64,000 bases of DNA from Rhinopithecus roxellana (GCF_007565055.1 NC_044568.1:27076756-27140755); one strand, 5' to 3'; counted from the first letter of the stretch, positions 1 to 11,924 are shown. Made by a program: numbers and translations. Notes: a model not told the origin generated them from the sequence alone.

Positions 1-545
1 GCAATGCTGAACACAGCACTGCCTATAGCAGGTGCCATCACACCTGCTGTGGAAGGAGAGAAATTCACTCTGCCCAGCCTTAGCCAGGAGCATGTTGTGC
101 TCAGTAAGGAGGGAGTACTGCCAAGAATATGATCTGGGATATATGAAGGAGAAAATCAGTTCCCAAGTCTCCACTGTTTCCTCCTGGATCCCTGGAGTTG
201 CTTTATTTTATCGTTCCCTGGTGAGTTTTGGCATTGCTAAGGGGCCTGGAAGCCTAGTTTGGGTGAGGAGGGGAAAGTTAGACTACTCTGCATGAGAAAA
301 TATCAGGCATTTTGGAGGGAAGGGAAGAGAAAGGTCTCAAAAGAAACAGCATGAGAAGAGAGTGATAATGGGGCCTAAGAAGGCACAGCCAGCAAGGTGG
401 GGAGTGGCCAATTCACTTTTGGGACAGTGAGCTCTAACATGCGATTGGCAGTGTTCTCTTCTTCCTTTGTTGATCCAAGCCCTCAGCAAAATCCTAGCCA
501 CTTCCCTGGGTTAGTGGCACAGGACAAAATGAAGGAATCAGAAAG
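1..545. other. Unassigned non-repeat sequence
   Basis: I recognise no gene, RNA or repeat here. The longest open stretch is 87 codons (32-295, plus strand), with no recognisable domain and no splice context that would support an exon. Confidence 0.5.
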
Positions 546-905
546 ATGACCCCCACAGGTAATTAATGGGGCCAAGGGCAATCTTCAGAGTGGAGATATC
601 CTGCAGGAGAAAAGATGGGAGGCAGAGGCAGCCAGGAGGCGTTAGGCCTTAGATATGAGATGGAGGAGGCTGGGCTTCCCCAGGAACTAGGGCTGAGGTC
701 TCCAAACCACTCTGTTTCGGTACTAAAGGCCAAGGGAACAGCACGTGCAAAGGCCCTGAAGTGGAGACTGCTATGGACATTTTGGAAACAGCAAAGAGGC
801 CCCTGGTTCTGGAGTAGAGAGAGCATGGTTTGGGAGTAGAGGGGAGAAGATGAGGTTGGAGGTGACTGGGCCAAAAGACAGCTGCTTGAGTACAGTCTGG
901 ATGTT
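546..905 (-). repeat. L2 LINE fragment (antisense)
   Basis: The stretch 'cacgtgcaaaggccctga' followed by 'gaagatgaggttggaggt' matches the antisense of the 3' part of mammalian L2. It aligns by eye with the same part of the second L2 copy at 3245-3400, including a shared 'ttttggaaacagcaaagag'. The 124-codon minus-strand open frame here is decayed L2 sequence, not a gene. Confidence 0.7.
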
Positions 906-1099
906 GGTTGAATTGAATTGAATTTTTGTGCCACCAACTCCTCCTGGGTTCAGGGTATTTGAGCAAGTTTAGAGCACAGGTTTCCCAGGTGAGCCTGGAG
1001 GAGAGAGAAAGCCAGCCCAGCCTCACCATCTCCTTGGCAGGCGCCCTGTTCTTCTCCCAGCCCTGTCTCTCTGCTCTTCTTCACGCTGGTCAGAGAAGC

Positions 1100-1463
1100 T
1101 ATATTAGTCCGTTCTCAGGCTGCTACAAGAACATACCGGAACTGGGCAATTTTTAAAGGAAAGAGGTTTAATTGACTCACAGTTCTGTATGGCTGGAGAG
1201 GCCTCAGGAAACTTACAATCATGACAGAAGGGGAAGCAAGCACATCTTTCTTCACATAGCAGCAGGAGAGAGAGGTGCCGAGCAAAGGGGGAAAAACCCC
1301 TTATAAAACCATCAGATCCTATGAGAACTCAGTAGCACAAGAACAGCATGGGGTTAACTGCCCTCATGATTCAATTACCTCCACCTGAGCCTGCCTTTGA
1401 CACGTGGGGATCATTATAACTCAAGGTGAGATTTGGGTGGGAACACAGAGCCAAACCATATCA
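1100..1463 (-). mobile_element. MSTA-type MaLR solo LTR
   Basis: This 364-bp ERVL-MaLR LTR is in reverse orientation. It starts 'tatattagtccg' and ends 'caaaccatatca', the inverted ends of the MST/THE1 LTR. The internal 'gtgccgagcaaaggggga' favours MSTA over THE1. A perfect 5-bp target duplication GAAGC lies at 1095-1099 and 1464-1468. No internal retroviral sequence is present, so this is a solo LTR left by recombination between two LTRs. Confidence 0.9.
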
Positions 1464-1468
1464 GAAGC

Positions 1469-2690
1469 CTTTCTAGTCACAGCACCAGTCTTTGACTATT
1501 CCCAGACTTTGTTAACAAAAGAGCAAAAGAAGCCCCTATCTTTTTAAGCCTTTGTTTTTCAGTTACATGCAGCCAATCTGACCACCACACAACCTCTCCA
1601 TCTGTAAAATAGAAGGAAGGGTCCGGAAGATTGGGATTTCCCATAATGGGTTCCCCCGACCACTGGTTTGTGAGATGCTATTATTATGTGAAAGAAAGGA
1701 CTCCATGAGAAACTTTGGGCAGCCCTGGCTTAGCCAAAGGGAGACAAGTTCTTTTCCTGCAGGACTTGTCAGAGCTTTCATTGAGTAGCCAAGCTTTGTG
1801 ATTCTCTAAGAGGAGAGCATCATCGTAAGCAGGGTTTCTTAAACTCACCAGACCAGGAAACCGTTTCTGGAAAACAAGTTCATGGAACATGCTTTGAAAA
1901 ATGCTGGACCAGATGACTTTTAAGGTTTCTTCCCATCTGAGATTCCAACTACTGACTCCAGGAGCCTAGACTGGGAGGGCGATAGGAAGGAAAGCTCAGT
2001 GAGGGGAGAGCCAGTATGGAAAGTTTCCCTGAAGGAGACCATCTGCAAGTGTTGATGGTGTGCACTTCATGTGTTTTTGGACATATTTGTCCACTTACAC
2101 CCCTCTGTAAGTGTTCAGCAATTGAACACATACTATGCAAGTGCTTCCCACTGGTACATAGTTCTTAAGGTCATAGCTCAAGGAGTGAAGGAAAAGTGGT
2201 CACTATAGCAAAGCTCATAGTTGATTTTCCTGTATCACCTCCCTTCCCTTTCAGCTTAGCTTCCTCCTCCTCCTCCTTCTTCCATGGCAGAGAACACAGC
2301 TTTAAGGTGGTCCCTGTCACCATGTTGGTAACACCTGACTCCTTCACCCCTTAGCCACAGCTGTTTGGATGCATGACCCATTGGCCCAACCCATCAGGAT
2401 CTCTTTGCAGAATCTGAATCAAGAGGCCCAGGGCCTGCAGTCCACTTCCTGGTGGTCTCTACAGCTGGAGACCTCCATAGTCCCAGGGGTTGGAGCAGCT
2501 TCTTGGGGTCACTGTGGGCTGAAAAATAAGCAGGAAGAAGCGGAGTGTGAACCATTAGGGGAAAGCAATGATAGTAAACTCCATGGAGAGAGAGACACAG
2601 ACAGACTGGTCCCTGACTAACTGTATGTTCTGACCTTGGATCCCTCCCTGTAAGACTCTTAATCCCCCTTTCTTGAGCTAGGGTCAAATA
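1469..2690. other. Mostly unassigned sequence with a CT-rich tract
   Basis: No gene is recognisable. About 1590-1640 ('cctctccatctgtaaaata') may be a MIR scrap. A short 'tcctcctcctcctccttcttcc' tract lies near 2263-2283. Open frames stay under 100 codons on both strands. Confidence 0.45.
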
Positions 2691-2696
2691 GCCTAG

Positions 2697-2862
2697 AGGA
2701 GGGCTCCCTGGAATTTAATGTGCATATGAATTCACTGGGATCTTGTTGAAATGCAGTGTGAGTGGAGCCTGAGAGTCATTTCTCACCAGCTCCCAGGTGA
2801 GGCTGATGGTGCTGGTGTATAGACCACACACCACACACACTTGGAAGCTCTAGAAAGTTAAG
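2697..2862 (-). mobile_element. MER5-type nonautonomous hAT-Charlie transposon
   Basis: The sequence 'aatgtgcatatgaattcac', then 'gatcttgttgaaatgcag', then 'agctcccaggtgaggctgatg' follows the antisense MER5A/B consensus closely. It is a short internal-deletion derivative of a Charlie DNA transposon and has no coding capacity. The terminal inverted repeats are too worn to set exact ends. Confidence 0.75.
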
Positions 2863-2964
2863 TCTTCTGAGAAGCAACCAAGGTTACATAGCTTGCCCTT
2901 GCCTCGTGTAAGTAGACGTGCTGGGGAGGAGATGGAGAGGCCAAAGTCAGGGAGGAGGCAACCA

Positions 2965-3464
2965 AGAAATAAAGATGTTTCTCTTTTATTTATCATGTCA
3001 TTCAATGAAGATTTGTTGGCGGCCTAATTTACATCAGGCTCTTGTGTCCACAAAACAGACAAAAATGCCTGTCCTCATGAAGCTTATATTCTCATGGGGG
3101 AAGAGAGACAATAAATATGCAAGTCAATGAAATATGTGGTGTGTCTATGGGAGAAAAAATTCAAGCGATAAAGAGAAAGAAAAAATACCATGGCAGGAGC
3201 TAATGATTTTAGATCGACAGATCAGAGAGGATAGCCTTTGTACAAAGACTTGAAAATGAGGAAGAAGCAGAGGAAACAGCATGTGCAAAGGGCCTGAGGT
3301 GAGGATATGCCAGGAATGTTTTGGAAACAGCAAAGAGCAGAGAGACCACAGTTTGGGAGCAGCGGGGAGAAGATGAGGTTGGAGATGACAGGCACAGGTC
3401 ATGAGACCTTTGTAGGTTTCAGCAAAAACTTGAGCTTTCCTGGAGAAAGACAGGAGTTACTAGA
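2965..3464 (-). repeat. L2 LINE, antisense, first part
   Basis: Antisense L2 3' end: 'atttgttggc' with a worn tail, then 'aaaacagacaaaaatgcctg', 'cctcatgaagcttatattct', and further in 'aaagggcctgaggtgagga'. It continues after the Alu at 3475-3768, so the two parts form one old L2 insertion of about 1.1 kb. Confidence 0.8.
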
Positions 3465-3474
3465 AGAGAGTTGT

Positions 3475-3768
3475 GACTGGGTGTGGTGGCTCATGCCTGT
3501 AATCCCAGCACTTTGGGAAGCTGAGGTGGGATAATCCCTTGCAACCAGGAGATTGAGGCCAGCTTGGGTAACATGACAAAACCCCATCTCTACAAAAAAT
3601 AATTTTAAAAAGTAGTCAGGTAAGGTGATGCATGTCTGTATTCCAAGCTACTGGGGAGGCTGAGGTGGGAGGATTGCTTGAGCCCAGGAGGCAGGGGTTG
3701 CAGTGAGCTGAGATTGCACCACTGCACTCCAGCCTGGACAACAAAGTGAGACCCTGTCTCAAAGAAAG
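3475..3768 (+). mobile_element. Alu (old, AluJ/S), inserted in L2
   Basis: A full-length dimeric Alu from 'gactgggtgtggtggc' to the A-rich tail. It is flanked by a near-perfect 10-bp target duplication, agagagttgt (3465-3474) and agagagtagt (3769-3778). The L2 copy runs on both sides, so the Alu is the younger element. Confidence 0.93.
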
Positions 3769-3778
3769 AGAGAGTAGT

Positions 3779-4345
3779 AACCAGAGCAACTGGGCTGCTC
3801 TGTTGAGAATAAGTGTGGGTCACGGGGCTATGGTCTGGCGCCAGGACTGAGATGATGGTGACTTAGACTAGGTGATGGCAGTGGAGGAGGTAGAAGACGT
3901 TGGAGGCTGAATGTATTTTGAAATTAGAAGCAACAGCATTAGCAAATGTATGGGACGTGGAGCAGGAGAGAAACAGAGAAACTAAGAAAGCTGCCAAGAT
4001 GTGGGGCCTGAGCAACTCCCAGGATGGAGCTGCCATGAACTGCGATGAGGAAGCCTGCGGGTGGAGCTGGTCTACCAGGCAAGGAAGAAGGGGAGCTCCA
4101 TCTGGCACGTTATTTTGAGAGGACTGTTGAGTGTCCTGGCAGTGGGATCGAGTGGCCAGTTGGATCTATGAGCCTAGAATACAGAAGCAAGTTGCAGGCT
4201 ACAGATATGTGCCCAGGCCTCATAAGCATGCAGATAGAATTGAAAGTCCAACACTGGATGTGATGCCCTGGGGAATGACTGTGGACAGAGAACAGAAGAG
4301 GCCCAAGGAGAGAGCCCCAGGGCCTTGCAAAGATGAGAGGTTGGC
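3779..4345 (-). repeat. L2 LINE, antisense, second part
   Basis: Continuation of the L2 at 2965-3464. Antisense L2 landmarks follow in order: 'gagatgatggtgacttag', 'ggcctgagcaactcccagga', 'ggccagttggatctatga', 'gagagccccagggcc'. Open frames of up to 134 codons on either strand here are chance frames inside the repeat. Confidence 0.75.
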
Positions 4346-4534
4346 AAGTGTCGCAGGCTGCAGACACCCGTGAACTCCTGTGCATCCCAGCACCACGGTG
4401 GCCTCTTGGCTTCCGTTCCCCTCCTAGAGAACCCCCTCTTCCATACCTGCTCACCACCCCTCTCCCTGCATCCCATGGCAGGCAGGATTCCTGGCTCCAC
4501 ATCTGAACTCTCAAAGCACTTCTTTGTTCAAACC

Positions 4535-4735
4535 AACCCTAGAGATAAATGAGACAATGTGTGTAAAACGCTTAGAGCATCCAGCCGAGGGGACCTCAGC
4601 AGATGCTAGCTCTCTCTGATGCCCTGGTTAGAACAGCGTCGCCCTCTCTGCCTCCACTGAGGTCCTGACCCCGAGTTAATCCTCTGTGCTCCTGCCTCGC
4701 ATCACACTGTGGCTGGCACACAGTAGGGGCTTTTG
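4535..4735 (+). repeat. MIR/L2 tail fragments
   Basis: 'atgagacaatgtgtgtaaaa' followed by 'cgcttagagca' matches the MIR 3' half. 'ggctggcacacagtaggggc' near 4710 resembles the shared MIR/L2 tail. Both are short and diverged. Confidence 0.55.
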
Positions 4736-4739
4736 AAAT

Positions 4740-6224
4740 GCTTTGCTGTAGGCCTGAAGGGCTGAACACACAGGCCCATCTGGCCAGAGGTGACACTGCC
4801 CCCACGGCTTCCCCTGGCCTTCCCCAGGCCTCGCTCCCACATCATTTTATTTCTTCTGACTCTGTGCCCAAGACAAGGTCACTGTCACCTTTTCGTTCCA
4901 AGAAGCCCTTTTCAGTATCACATACACCCCTGGTGAGGGCAGGCAGGCAGACGGAGGCTGCTGCCGGTGGAGGGGGTGGGCAGCCACTGTTGCCCCCTTC
5001 CTCTGAAACCAGAAGGGACGGGTGTTTTCTTCTCCTCTGCAGAACTGAGAATTATCCATTTGCATCTTCCAACAGCGAGCCAGGGTACATCCTCCACCTG
5101 GCGCCTCTTTTAACATCATTTCTGTGGACTTCTCCGGGTGACAAGTATCTTTGTGCTGAGCACCCCCTCCAGCCCCTCCCGCTCTCCCTGGATTCTAACT
5201 CTCTCACAGGCTTCCGCCTGCACAAAGGGACCATTGAGAGGCAGGCTGTAGGATGCCGCCTTTGATCTGAGGTTCTAATAACGTGTGTATGTTTGTGTCC
5301 CAAAACAGGGCAGCAGCTTCACTGGCTCACGGAGACAGGGGGAGGAGGAGAAAGTGGGCAGATCGTTACACTGGAGGCTTGGTCGTGAGCATTGGTTGGC
5401 ACATTTGGAGGGCACCCCCACAGATTCTCTCTGATGAGATATACCCGTTCCACAGGCAAAGACCCTGGTATGGTCATGATTTGCCAAACCAAGACCTGCG
5501 AGGCCAGTGGGATGGCCCGGGCACTCCATAGAGCCAAGGGTTGCAAATTCACCATGGTAAGGGCAGGAGTCATAAGGGAGGGGGACTTGGACCAGGTGGA
5601 TCTGGTGGCAAACTGAGCAGCATATATCCAACACAAAGGAACAGTGGCTGCTGCACACCAGCTGCCAGCTGCAGGCCTAGGGCTGCTAGATCTTTTGATT
5701 TTTTAAGAATAGCTGGAAATCCAGGTTTCTAGGTGAAATCTCCAAATTGTAAAATATCGGCAACTAATTTTAAAAACGTGAAGCCATGGTGCAGGCCAAA
5801 TGAAACGCACGCCTCTGCAGGAATCCAGCCTGTGCCTGCTGGCTTCGCCCTCTGCCTGGGTGGACTCATCCCAGAGAAAATGTGCCCTTGAGGCAGGAAA
5901 GTGTCGGGAAGGGAAATAACTCAGACAAGGCTGTCTCCAAGAGGGGAAAAGAGGGATGGGGATGTTGGACTGGGGCCTGCTGCCCCAGTGTTTCCCAAAT
6001 CCCCTCACTGCCTCCAGCATGATTTCTCTGGTCCCTCAGCAAATGGGTGCCTAGTCCCTCCCAAGTGCAAGGACAGCACTGGGCATCGGGGATGCAGGAA
6101 TGAGTTAGATGGGGTCTCTGCCTGCCCTCAAGCCCACTCAGGGAGACAGAAGTATGAGAAACTGAACCCTTCCAAGGCCCCACTAGCACCAGGCCCTGTG
6201 TAAAAGGCCGTATGCTGTGTGTTC
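4740..6224. other. Unassigned low-repeat sequence
   Basis: About 1.5 kb without a confident repeat. Part of it is GC-rich (4950-5250), with overlapping open frames on both strands: plus 4738-5265 (175 codons) and minus 5275-5658 (127 codons). Neither has recognisable domains, low-complexity coding bias or a convincing start, so I do not call a CDS. If there is an undetected exon in the first 10 kb, this is the most likely place. Confidence 0.4.
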
Positions 6225-6385
6225 TCTCCTGTTATCCTGACAGCCCCAGAGGGAGAAGAGACGATAATACCATCTCCACTTTACAGATGAGGAAATGGGA
6301 TCGAGGAGAATAGGAAAAACCTCCTCAACCAAGTAGCAAAGTCTAGATTCAAACCCCACTACTTGTCAGCCAAGCCCTCATATGT
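6225..6385 (-). repeat. MIR SINE (antisense)
   Basis: 'actttacagatgaggaaatg' and 'caaagtctagattcaaacc' are the antisense MIR core. MIR is an ancient tRNA-derived SINE with no coding role. Confidence 0.7.
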
Positions 6386-6699
6386 GGACACCACTCCACA
6401 CCGTCTCAGGGGCTGCAAGATGGGTCCCTCAGGTTTAGGCCCTGGAACTCCGTGAATTATGTAGTGCATAACCTGTACAACTGTACGCGCTGACGCTATG
6501 GTAGAACAGAAAAATTGCAACTTATTAAGTGTTCATCAAAGTACGTATAAAGCCCTGAGGCTGAGCCAAGGAAGATCAAGGCTAGGGCTTTTCTAAGATC
6601 CCTTTTCCAACACAAATTTTGCTTCTGGTGAAGAAACACCTTCCTTCTTTGCCCAGACCTGCTGCCTTCCTTGAGTATCTAAGAGAAGTAAAGACCAAG
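6386..6699. other. Unassigned sequence
   Basis: No gene, RNA or repeat recognised in this 314-base stretch. Confidence 0.5.
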
Positions 6700-6960
6700 C
6701 AGAACATATTCATTACTTGGCTCTACCATTTGCCCTCAGTTTTCCCATCTGTGAATGAGGACAGTAGGACCATCCTTGCAAAGTTACTGCTAGGAAACGA
6801 ATCAAACATGCCTGAAACAACTGGGGAGGAATCTTAGGTGAAATTTGATGGCTCTGACTTTGTCACTTGTCAGCTGGGTAACCTTGACCACCTATGCATG
6901 CTCACTTATTTTGCCTGTAAATGGCATACAGTGCACGGCTCAGAATGGGCTCTCAGCAGG
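6700..6960 (+). repeat. MIR SINE (diverged, possibly two pieces)
   Basis: 'ccctcagttttcccatctgt' near 6730 and 'cagctgggtaaccttgacca' near 6880 look like MIR core sequence. Their order suggests two separate or rearranged MIR scraps. Confidence 0.5.
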
Positions 6961-7640
6961 GGTTAGCTGTCATCCATGTGGCCTCATTCTCCTTCTTTAT
7001 CATTCTCTCTATGGCCTCCCACCAGTGGAAACATACTCAGAAGGAGCCATGCCCTTGTCCTGCATACAACCTTCCATGGCTCCCACTTTCTTCAGGCATC
7101 CAGCCAACACCTTAAAGACCTCACTGGGCAGCACAGCACTGGCCTTTCCACTGGCATTTGCAACACAGGAGCAAAGTGACAGAGCTCCCTGCAGGAAGTG
7201 AGGTGGGGCCGCACTACCTGCTGCCCTCTGTCCTCAGACGCTGTTCCCTTGAGTGGGGTGAGGAGATGGGGTGGGGCCAAGGATCCTCCATCCATTGCCT
7301 TGGGTCTCTCCAGGGGGAATCCTGCGGGAAGGAAGGCCTGGTCACAACACCTTATCCGGCGTTGGCAGGCCAGGATCAAGCCCTAAGAGAAGGGAGCAGA
7401 CCTCAAAAAAGAAAAGAGGAGGGGAAGAAAGGGCTGAAAACGAGGCCTGGGAGCTCCTTCCTCCTGTGCTGCCTGCTCCTCCCCTAACGCCTTAACCTTG
7501 TTCTTTGTAAAGGATGCTATGGGTCCTCTTGAACTACACAGCCCAAATGACTAGGGGGGCAGAGTGAACCTTTGAAAAGCTCCTGAGCCTCATTAAAAAC
7601 CTGGAAAATGGAAACTAAACAGCAATAAGATATTTTGAAA
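6961..7640. other. Unassigned sequence
   Basis: Nothing recognisable. Two overlapping plus-strand open frames (6845-7201 and 7158-7487, 118 and 109 codons) lack domains, and the second ends in lysine-rich low-complexity sequence typical of purine runs. Confidence 0.45.
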
Positions 7641-7648
7641 AGGTTTTA

Positions 7649-7948
7649 TTTAATTAATTATTTATTGAGACAGGGCCTCACTCTGTCACACAGGCTGGAG
7701 TGCAGTGGCATGATCATAGCTCACTACAACCTCAACCTCCCAGGCTCAAGCAACTGTCCTGCCTTAGCCTCTGGAGTCACTGGGACTACAGGCATGCACC
7801 ACCATACTTAGCTAATTTTTTGTAAGTTTGTAGAGATGGGGTCTTGCTATGTTGCCCCGGCTGGTCTTTAACTCCTGGCTCAGATGATCCTCTCACCTCA
7901 GCCTCCCAAAGCACTGGGATTATGGGCATGAGCCACCACGTCCAGCCT
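7649..7948 (-). mobile_element. AluJ (antisense)
   Basis: Reverse Alu from an AT-rich former tail ('taattaattatttattgaga') to 'catgagccaccacgtccagc'. 'gatcatagctcactacaacc' and high divergence indicate the old AluJ subfamily. Flanks 'aaaaggtttta' and 'aaaagagtttta' are a worn target duplication. Confidence 0.9.
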
Positions 7949-8045
7949 AAAAGAGTTTTAAACGATGGAAAGCTGTAGTTACCATCAAAACCAGTACTTC
8001 ATTCAATTCAGTGCTTGAGTGCACATGTAACATTCTGGAGATTTC

Positions 8046-8362
8046 TTTTCTTTTTGTTTTTTTGTTTTGTTTTGTTTTTTTGAGACAGAGTCTGGCTCTG
8101 TCACCCAGGCTGGAATGCAGTAACACAATCTCAGCTCACTGCAACCTCTGCCTCCTGGGTTCAAGCAATTCTCTTGTCTTAGCCTCCCAAGTAGCTGGGA
8201 TTACAGGTACCCGCCACCACACCCGGCTAATTTTTGTATTTTAGCAGAGATGGGGTTTTGCCATGTTGGCCAGGTTGGTCTCGAACTCTTGACCTCGGAT
8301 GATCCACCCACCTCGGCCTCCCAAAGTGCTGGGATTATAGGCATAAGCCATCGCACCTGGCC
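8046..8362 (-). mobile_element. AluS (antisense)
   Basis: Full-length reverse Alu with a T/GTTTT-rich tail, 'gagacagagtctggctctgt' and an end at 'cacctggc'. It is flanked by a 16-bp target duplication with two mismatches, beginning 'cattctgg' (8031 and 8363). Confidence 0.93.
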
Positions 8363-8379
8363 CATTCTGGCTATTTCTA

Positions 8380-9158
8380 GCTTCAGATGAAAATAATTTA
8401 GATTTCAAACATTTTTCATTGCCAATATAAATGCCAGGTTTTCTGTTCTTAAAAAATCCTGAGATGTGCTAGAATAACGAAAGCCAGTGCTGGGACGTCC
8501 AGGCTCCTCCTTATCTAGCACCCCAGATCTGTCTGAGCGCCACCATCTGGCCAGTTTCTCAGGTGCCCACGCAGCCTCCTGAGCCTGGGTCCTCTCTGTG
8601 CGGTTCCCCTCTCTGCTCTCCCAACTCCTGACTCCTGCCCACCTGTCAGTCCCAGCATAGATGCTACTTCTTCCTCCATAAGCCAGCTGGAGCCCTAGGG
8701 AGGTCTCACCTTCACCCCTGGTGGCTTAGCAGGAGCAGCAAGTTCCTTATTCCCCATACCCTTTACTCAGTATCCAGAAAAAATTCTGGAGCCAGCTGTT
8801 AAAATAATACTAGGAAAGGCTGCTTAGGAAAGAAGGGGCTGAGGCTGGGGTCTGCAGGAGGGCAGGAGTGGGGAGGGCTCCCACTTTTATGCAGCCACCC
8901 CATGAAGATCAATACCCATCCAACCTCTGGCCAGAGGGCCAACTCCATGTGACCTGTGGAACATGTGTGGCAACAGACTGCGCATCTCCATGTGGCCCTC
9001 CAAGGTGACCCCCTGAGGGGCTGTCAGGCTGCCATGCACCAGGTGCAGGACAGGCACCAAGCGGGGTTCCCTGAGCAATGTTGAGATGAAATCAACCTCC
9101 AGGAGATCAGGTGCAGTCGGGGAGTGCCACCAGGCACGAAAATAACCACAGGTCAAGG
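8380..9158. other. Unassigned sequence
   Basis: About 0.8 kb with no recognisable gene or repeat. The longest open frame is 89 codons (8887-9156, minus strand), without recognisable features. Confidence 0.45.
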
Positions 9159-9159
9159 T

Positions 9160-9248
9160 AAACCATTAGATAATATATGGAAGCACCTGGCACAGAACCT
9201 GGCAAGCTGGAGGCATATAATAAAGCAGCTCTCATTATTATTATTACA
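9160..9248 (+). repeat. MIR SINE 3' end
   Basis: 'aagcacctggcacagaacct' and the terminal 'ctcattattattattac' match the MIR 3' end. Confidence 0.65.
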
Positions 9249-9299
9249 ATAGCATCAAAAAGTAATGCTTTCTTCAGGACTTTTTGATTGTAAGGTACA

Positions 9300-9650
9300 C
9301 TGTCAGAACCCAGCTGAAACAAGTCCAAGAAGAAGGCAAACTTATGAGCTCATGTAACCCAGGTGTTGGGAGAAGAGATCAAGAGCAGCTTCAGTCTTAG
9401 AACCTAACAACCTTGCTTTGAGAGTGAAAAGATAATTCTTCCCCAGCTCAAGTGAGAAAAGTCCTAGGGAAGGAATCTGATTGGTGAAACTTGGGTCATG
9501 TGTCTATTCCTGGACCAGTCACTGTGGGAGTTTGATTAGTCCACAGTCTTTTGCCCAATCCTGTGGCCAGATGGAGTTGATTGGTGAGCACACCTCAACC
9601 ACAGTCTGGATGGGAAGAATCAAGTCGCCCAAAGGAAGGAGGGAAGTGGG
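9300..9650. repeat. Old dispersed repeat, family not named
   Basis: 'cttgggtcatgtgtctattc' and 'tggaccagtcactgtgg', with further 'gattggtgag', follow a widely dispersed mammalian repeat whose consensus I remember but cannot name. The element at 62240-62720 may be another part of the same family. Confidence 0.4.
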
Positions 9651-9754
9651 ACGTTATCTTATTTGAGGAAGGCGGATTGTCCTCATAACAGAACTCAGGG
9701 TCTGTCCAATGCACACAACTCAGGGTCTGCCTGAGAGGTCTTAGTTTAACATTA

Positions 9755-9862
9755 TGGATGGAGATAGCGAGTCTCACATTTTATGGAATAGCTTGCCTAA
9801 GGTCACATGATTTATAAGTGGCAGCCCTGGGAGCAGTAGGACTATCTGCCTCTATAAGTTTC
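9755..9862 (-). repeat. MIR SINE (antisense)
   Basis: 'agcttgcctaaggtcacatg' followed by 'gtggcagccctgggagc' is the antisense MIR core. Confidence 0.7.
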
Positions 9863-11350
9863 CTTACATCTAATCCCTACGAACCTGGCATTCAGAAGGA
9901 AAAGAATGACCATGGGCAGGCATTAATGTTTCCCACGGCTGAGTCAGCCTCCTGCCTGAGCCAGTCCCGCCATGTCCAGAACTAAGCCTGGTCTTTAGAG
10001 ATGACTTTAAATGAATGGACTTGGCCTCTTGGTCAAAGCACAGGAATGAGAAACTGAACAATCCGAGGAGCAAGTTAACAACCATCCTTGGCCTGGAAAC
10101 ACAGGTGACCTCAAGACCAGAAGCCCCAGATCTGAAGGAAAACCAATTTAGCCAGGGAGCTGGAGGAAAAAAAAAAGTACTTTAGTGAAAAAAGAAATAA
10201 AAATATATATCATACACTGTCTCAGGATTGCCCTTTAGGGCTTGACCTTAGTGATGTTCAGTAAGGTGATTTTTGGATTCTCTCCCACTGAGCGGAACTA
10301 TAGGACATCCTTCACCAGATGGCCCTGGGCCAAGGATGGAGGGAAATCATGAAGTGGTGCTGCCATCTGACTCCCACCTGAATCAGCTGACACCACTTGG
10401 GGGAGGCAGGGGAATAGTTCAGTCTCTGATAACATCTGCAAGAACTTAATGCTTCAGGGTAATCAGAGGCCAGTCTCTGTCCATCTCCCTGACCTGTGCA
10501 TACCACATCCCATCCTGGTTTCTGCAGCTCTTATCTCCCAGAAGCATCCAGTATTTTTCTTTTTCCACCTAGTCTGCTATCAAAACTTACCTGCCATGAG
10601 CCCGCTTCCATTAGTGCTCTATGAGAAGCCTGGCTCATCTGACTAGGATGCGATGCTAGCAGGGTTGTGAGTGTCCTGGGCAAAGGTGCCAATCATCTTT
10701 CCCTTCCAGAGAACACATGCAACACCTAGCAGAGAGACTGCCCCGTGTCAGAACCCCATGGTTGGCTCCGGGGGTTGAAGTGATCATCCTGACAGATGCT
10801 CAGAGCAACACCTTCTTGGCATCCCAAGTTCTTCTATGACCAATGAGGTGCCAAGTCCTGTCCACTCTCCCTAAACTTCTCTTGAGTCTGCATCCCCTCC
10901 CTCAGCACTGCCACTGTCCAGGTGTGATTGATTAAAGGTGGATATACATTATTCATCATTCTCCCCATGAAGCCCTTGCCGCTGCGCTGGCCCTGTGGCC
11001 ACTGAACTACTAGCAGAATGTGGTAGAGCAATGCCATGCTCGTGCTGGCCACGGCCTTTAAGAGGACAAGCAGCTCTTGTTTTCTCCCTCTTGGAATGCT
11101 CACTTCTGGAACATTCCCTCTCCGGACCCAGCTTCTGTGCTGGAAGTTCAAGCCACATGGAGAGGTCATGTATGTGTGTCAGTCAACAGCCTCACTTGAG
11201 CTTCCAGCAGATGGCCAGCCACAGCTGCTAGCCATAGGTGTGCACCATCCAGGATGTCTGGCCCAAATGGGTCCCCATTGACTGCAGTCCCATGGACCAG
11301 AACTACCCTACCGAGCCCAGTTAACCCCCAGAGTCACAAGCGCTCATAAA
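9863..11350. other. Unassigned low-repeat sequence
   Basis: About 1.5 kb without recognisable repeats or gene structure. Open frames reach 111 codons (10834-11169, minus strand) with overlapping frames on both strands, as expected by chance in moderately GC-rich DNA. Confidence 0.4.
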
Positions 11351-11364
11351 ACAGGTATTGTTTT

Positions 11365-11677
11365 GGCCAGGCACGGTGGCTCACGCCTGTAATCCCAGCA
11401 CTTTGGGAGGCTGAGGTGGGCAGATCATGAGGTCAGGAGTTCGAGACCAGCCCGGTCAACATAGTGAAACCCTATCCCAACAAAAATTACAAAAACTAGC
11501 CAGGTGTGGTGGCACGTGCCTGTACTCCCAGTTACTCAGGAGGCTAAGGCATGAGAATTGCTTGAACCCGGGAGGCGGAGGTTGCAGTGAGCTGAAATCA
11601 CACCACTGCACTCCAGCCTGGGCAACAGAGTGAAACTCCATCTCAAAAAAAGAAACAAAAAAAACAAACAAAAAAAT
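11365..11677 (+). mobile_element. AluS, full length
   Basis: Starts 'ggccaggcacggtggctc' and ends in an A/C-rich tail. A perfect target duplication acaggtattgtttt flanks it (11351-11364 and 11678-11691), so both ends are exact. Confidence 0.97.
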
Positions 11678-11924
11678 ACAGGTATTGTTTTGAGTCACGA
11701 GTCTTGTGCTGGTTTCTTACACAGCAATAGGTGCCCGAAACACCGGGTTCAAGGCCTCATCATCCCTTCTGGGTCATTTGCAAGTCTGCTAACTAGCAGA
11801 TATGCCAGCCTCCACCGCCACCTATTTCCCAAGGTTATTTTCCAAGCCAAGAACTGCTCATGTCATTCTGCTCAAAAGCCTTCAGTGGCTTCTCATCGTC
11901 CATAGCGGTACTTAGTACTTACCC

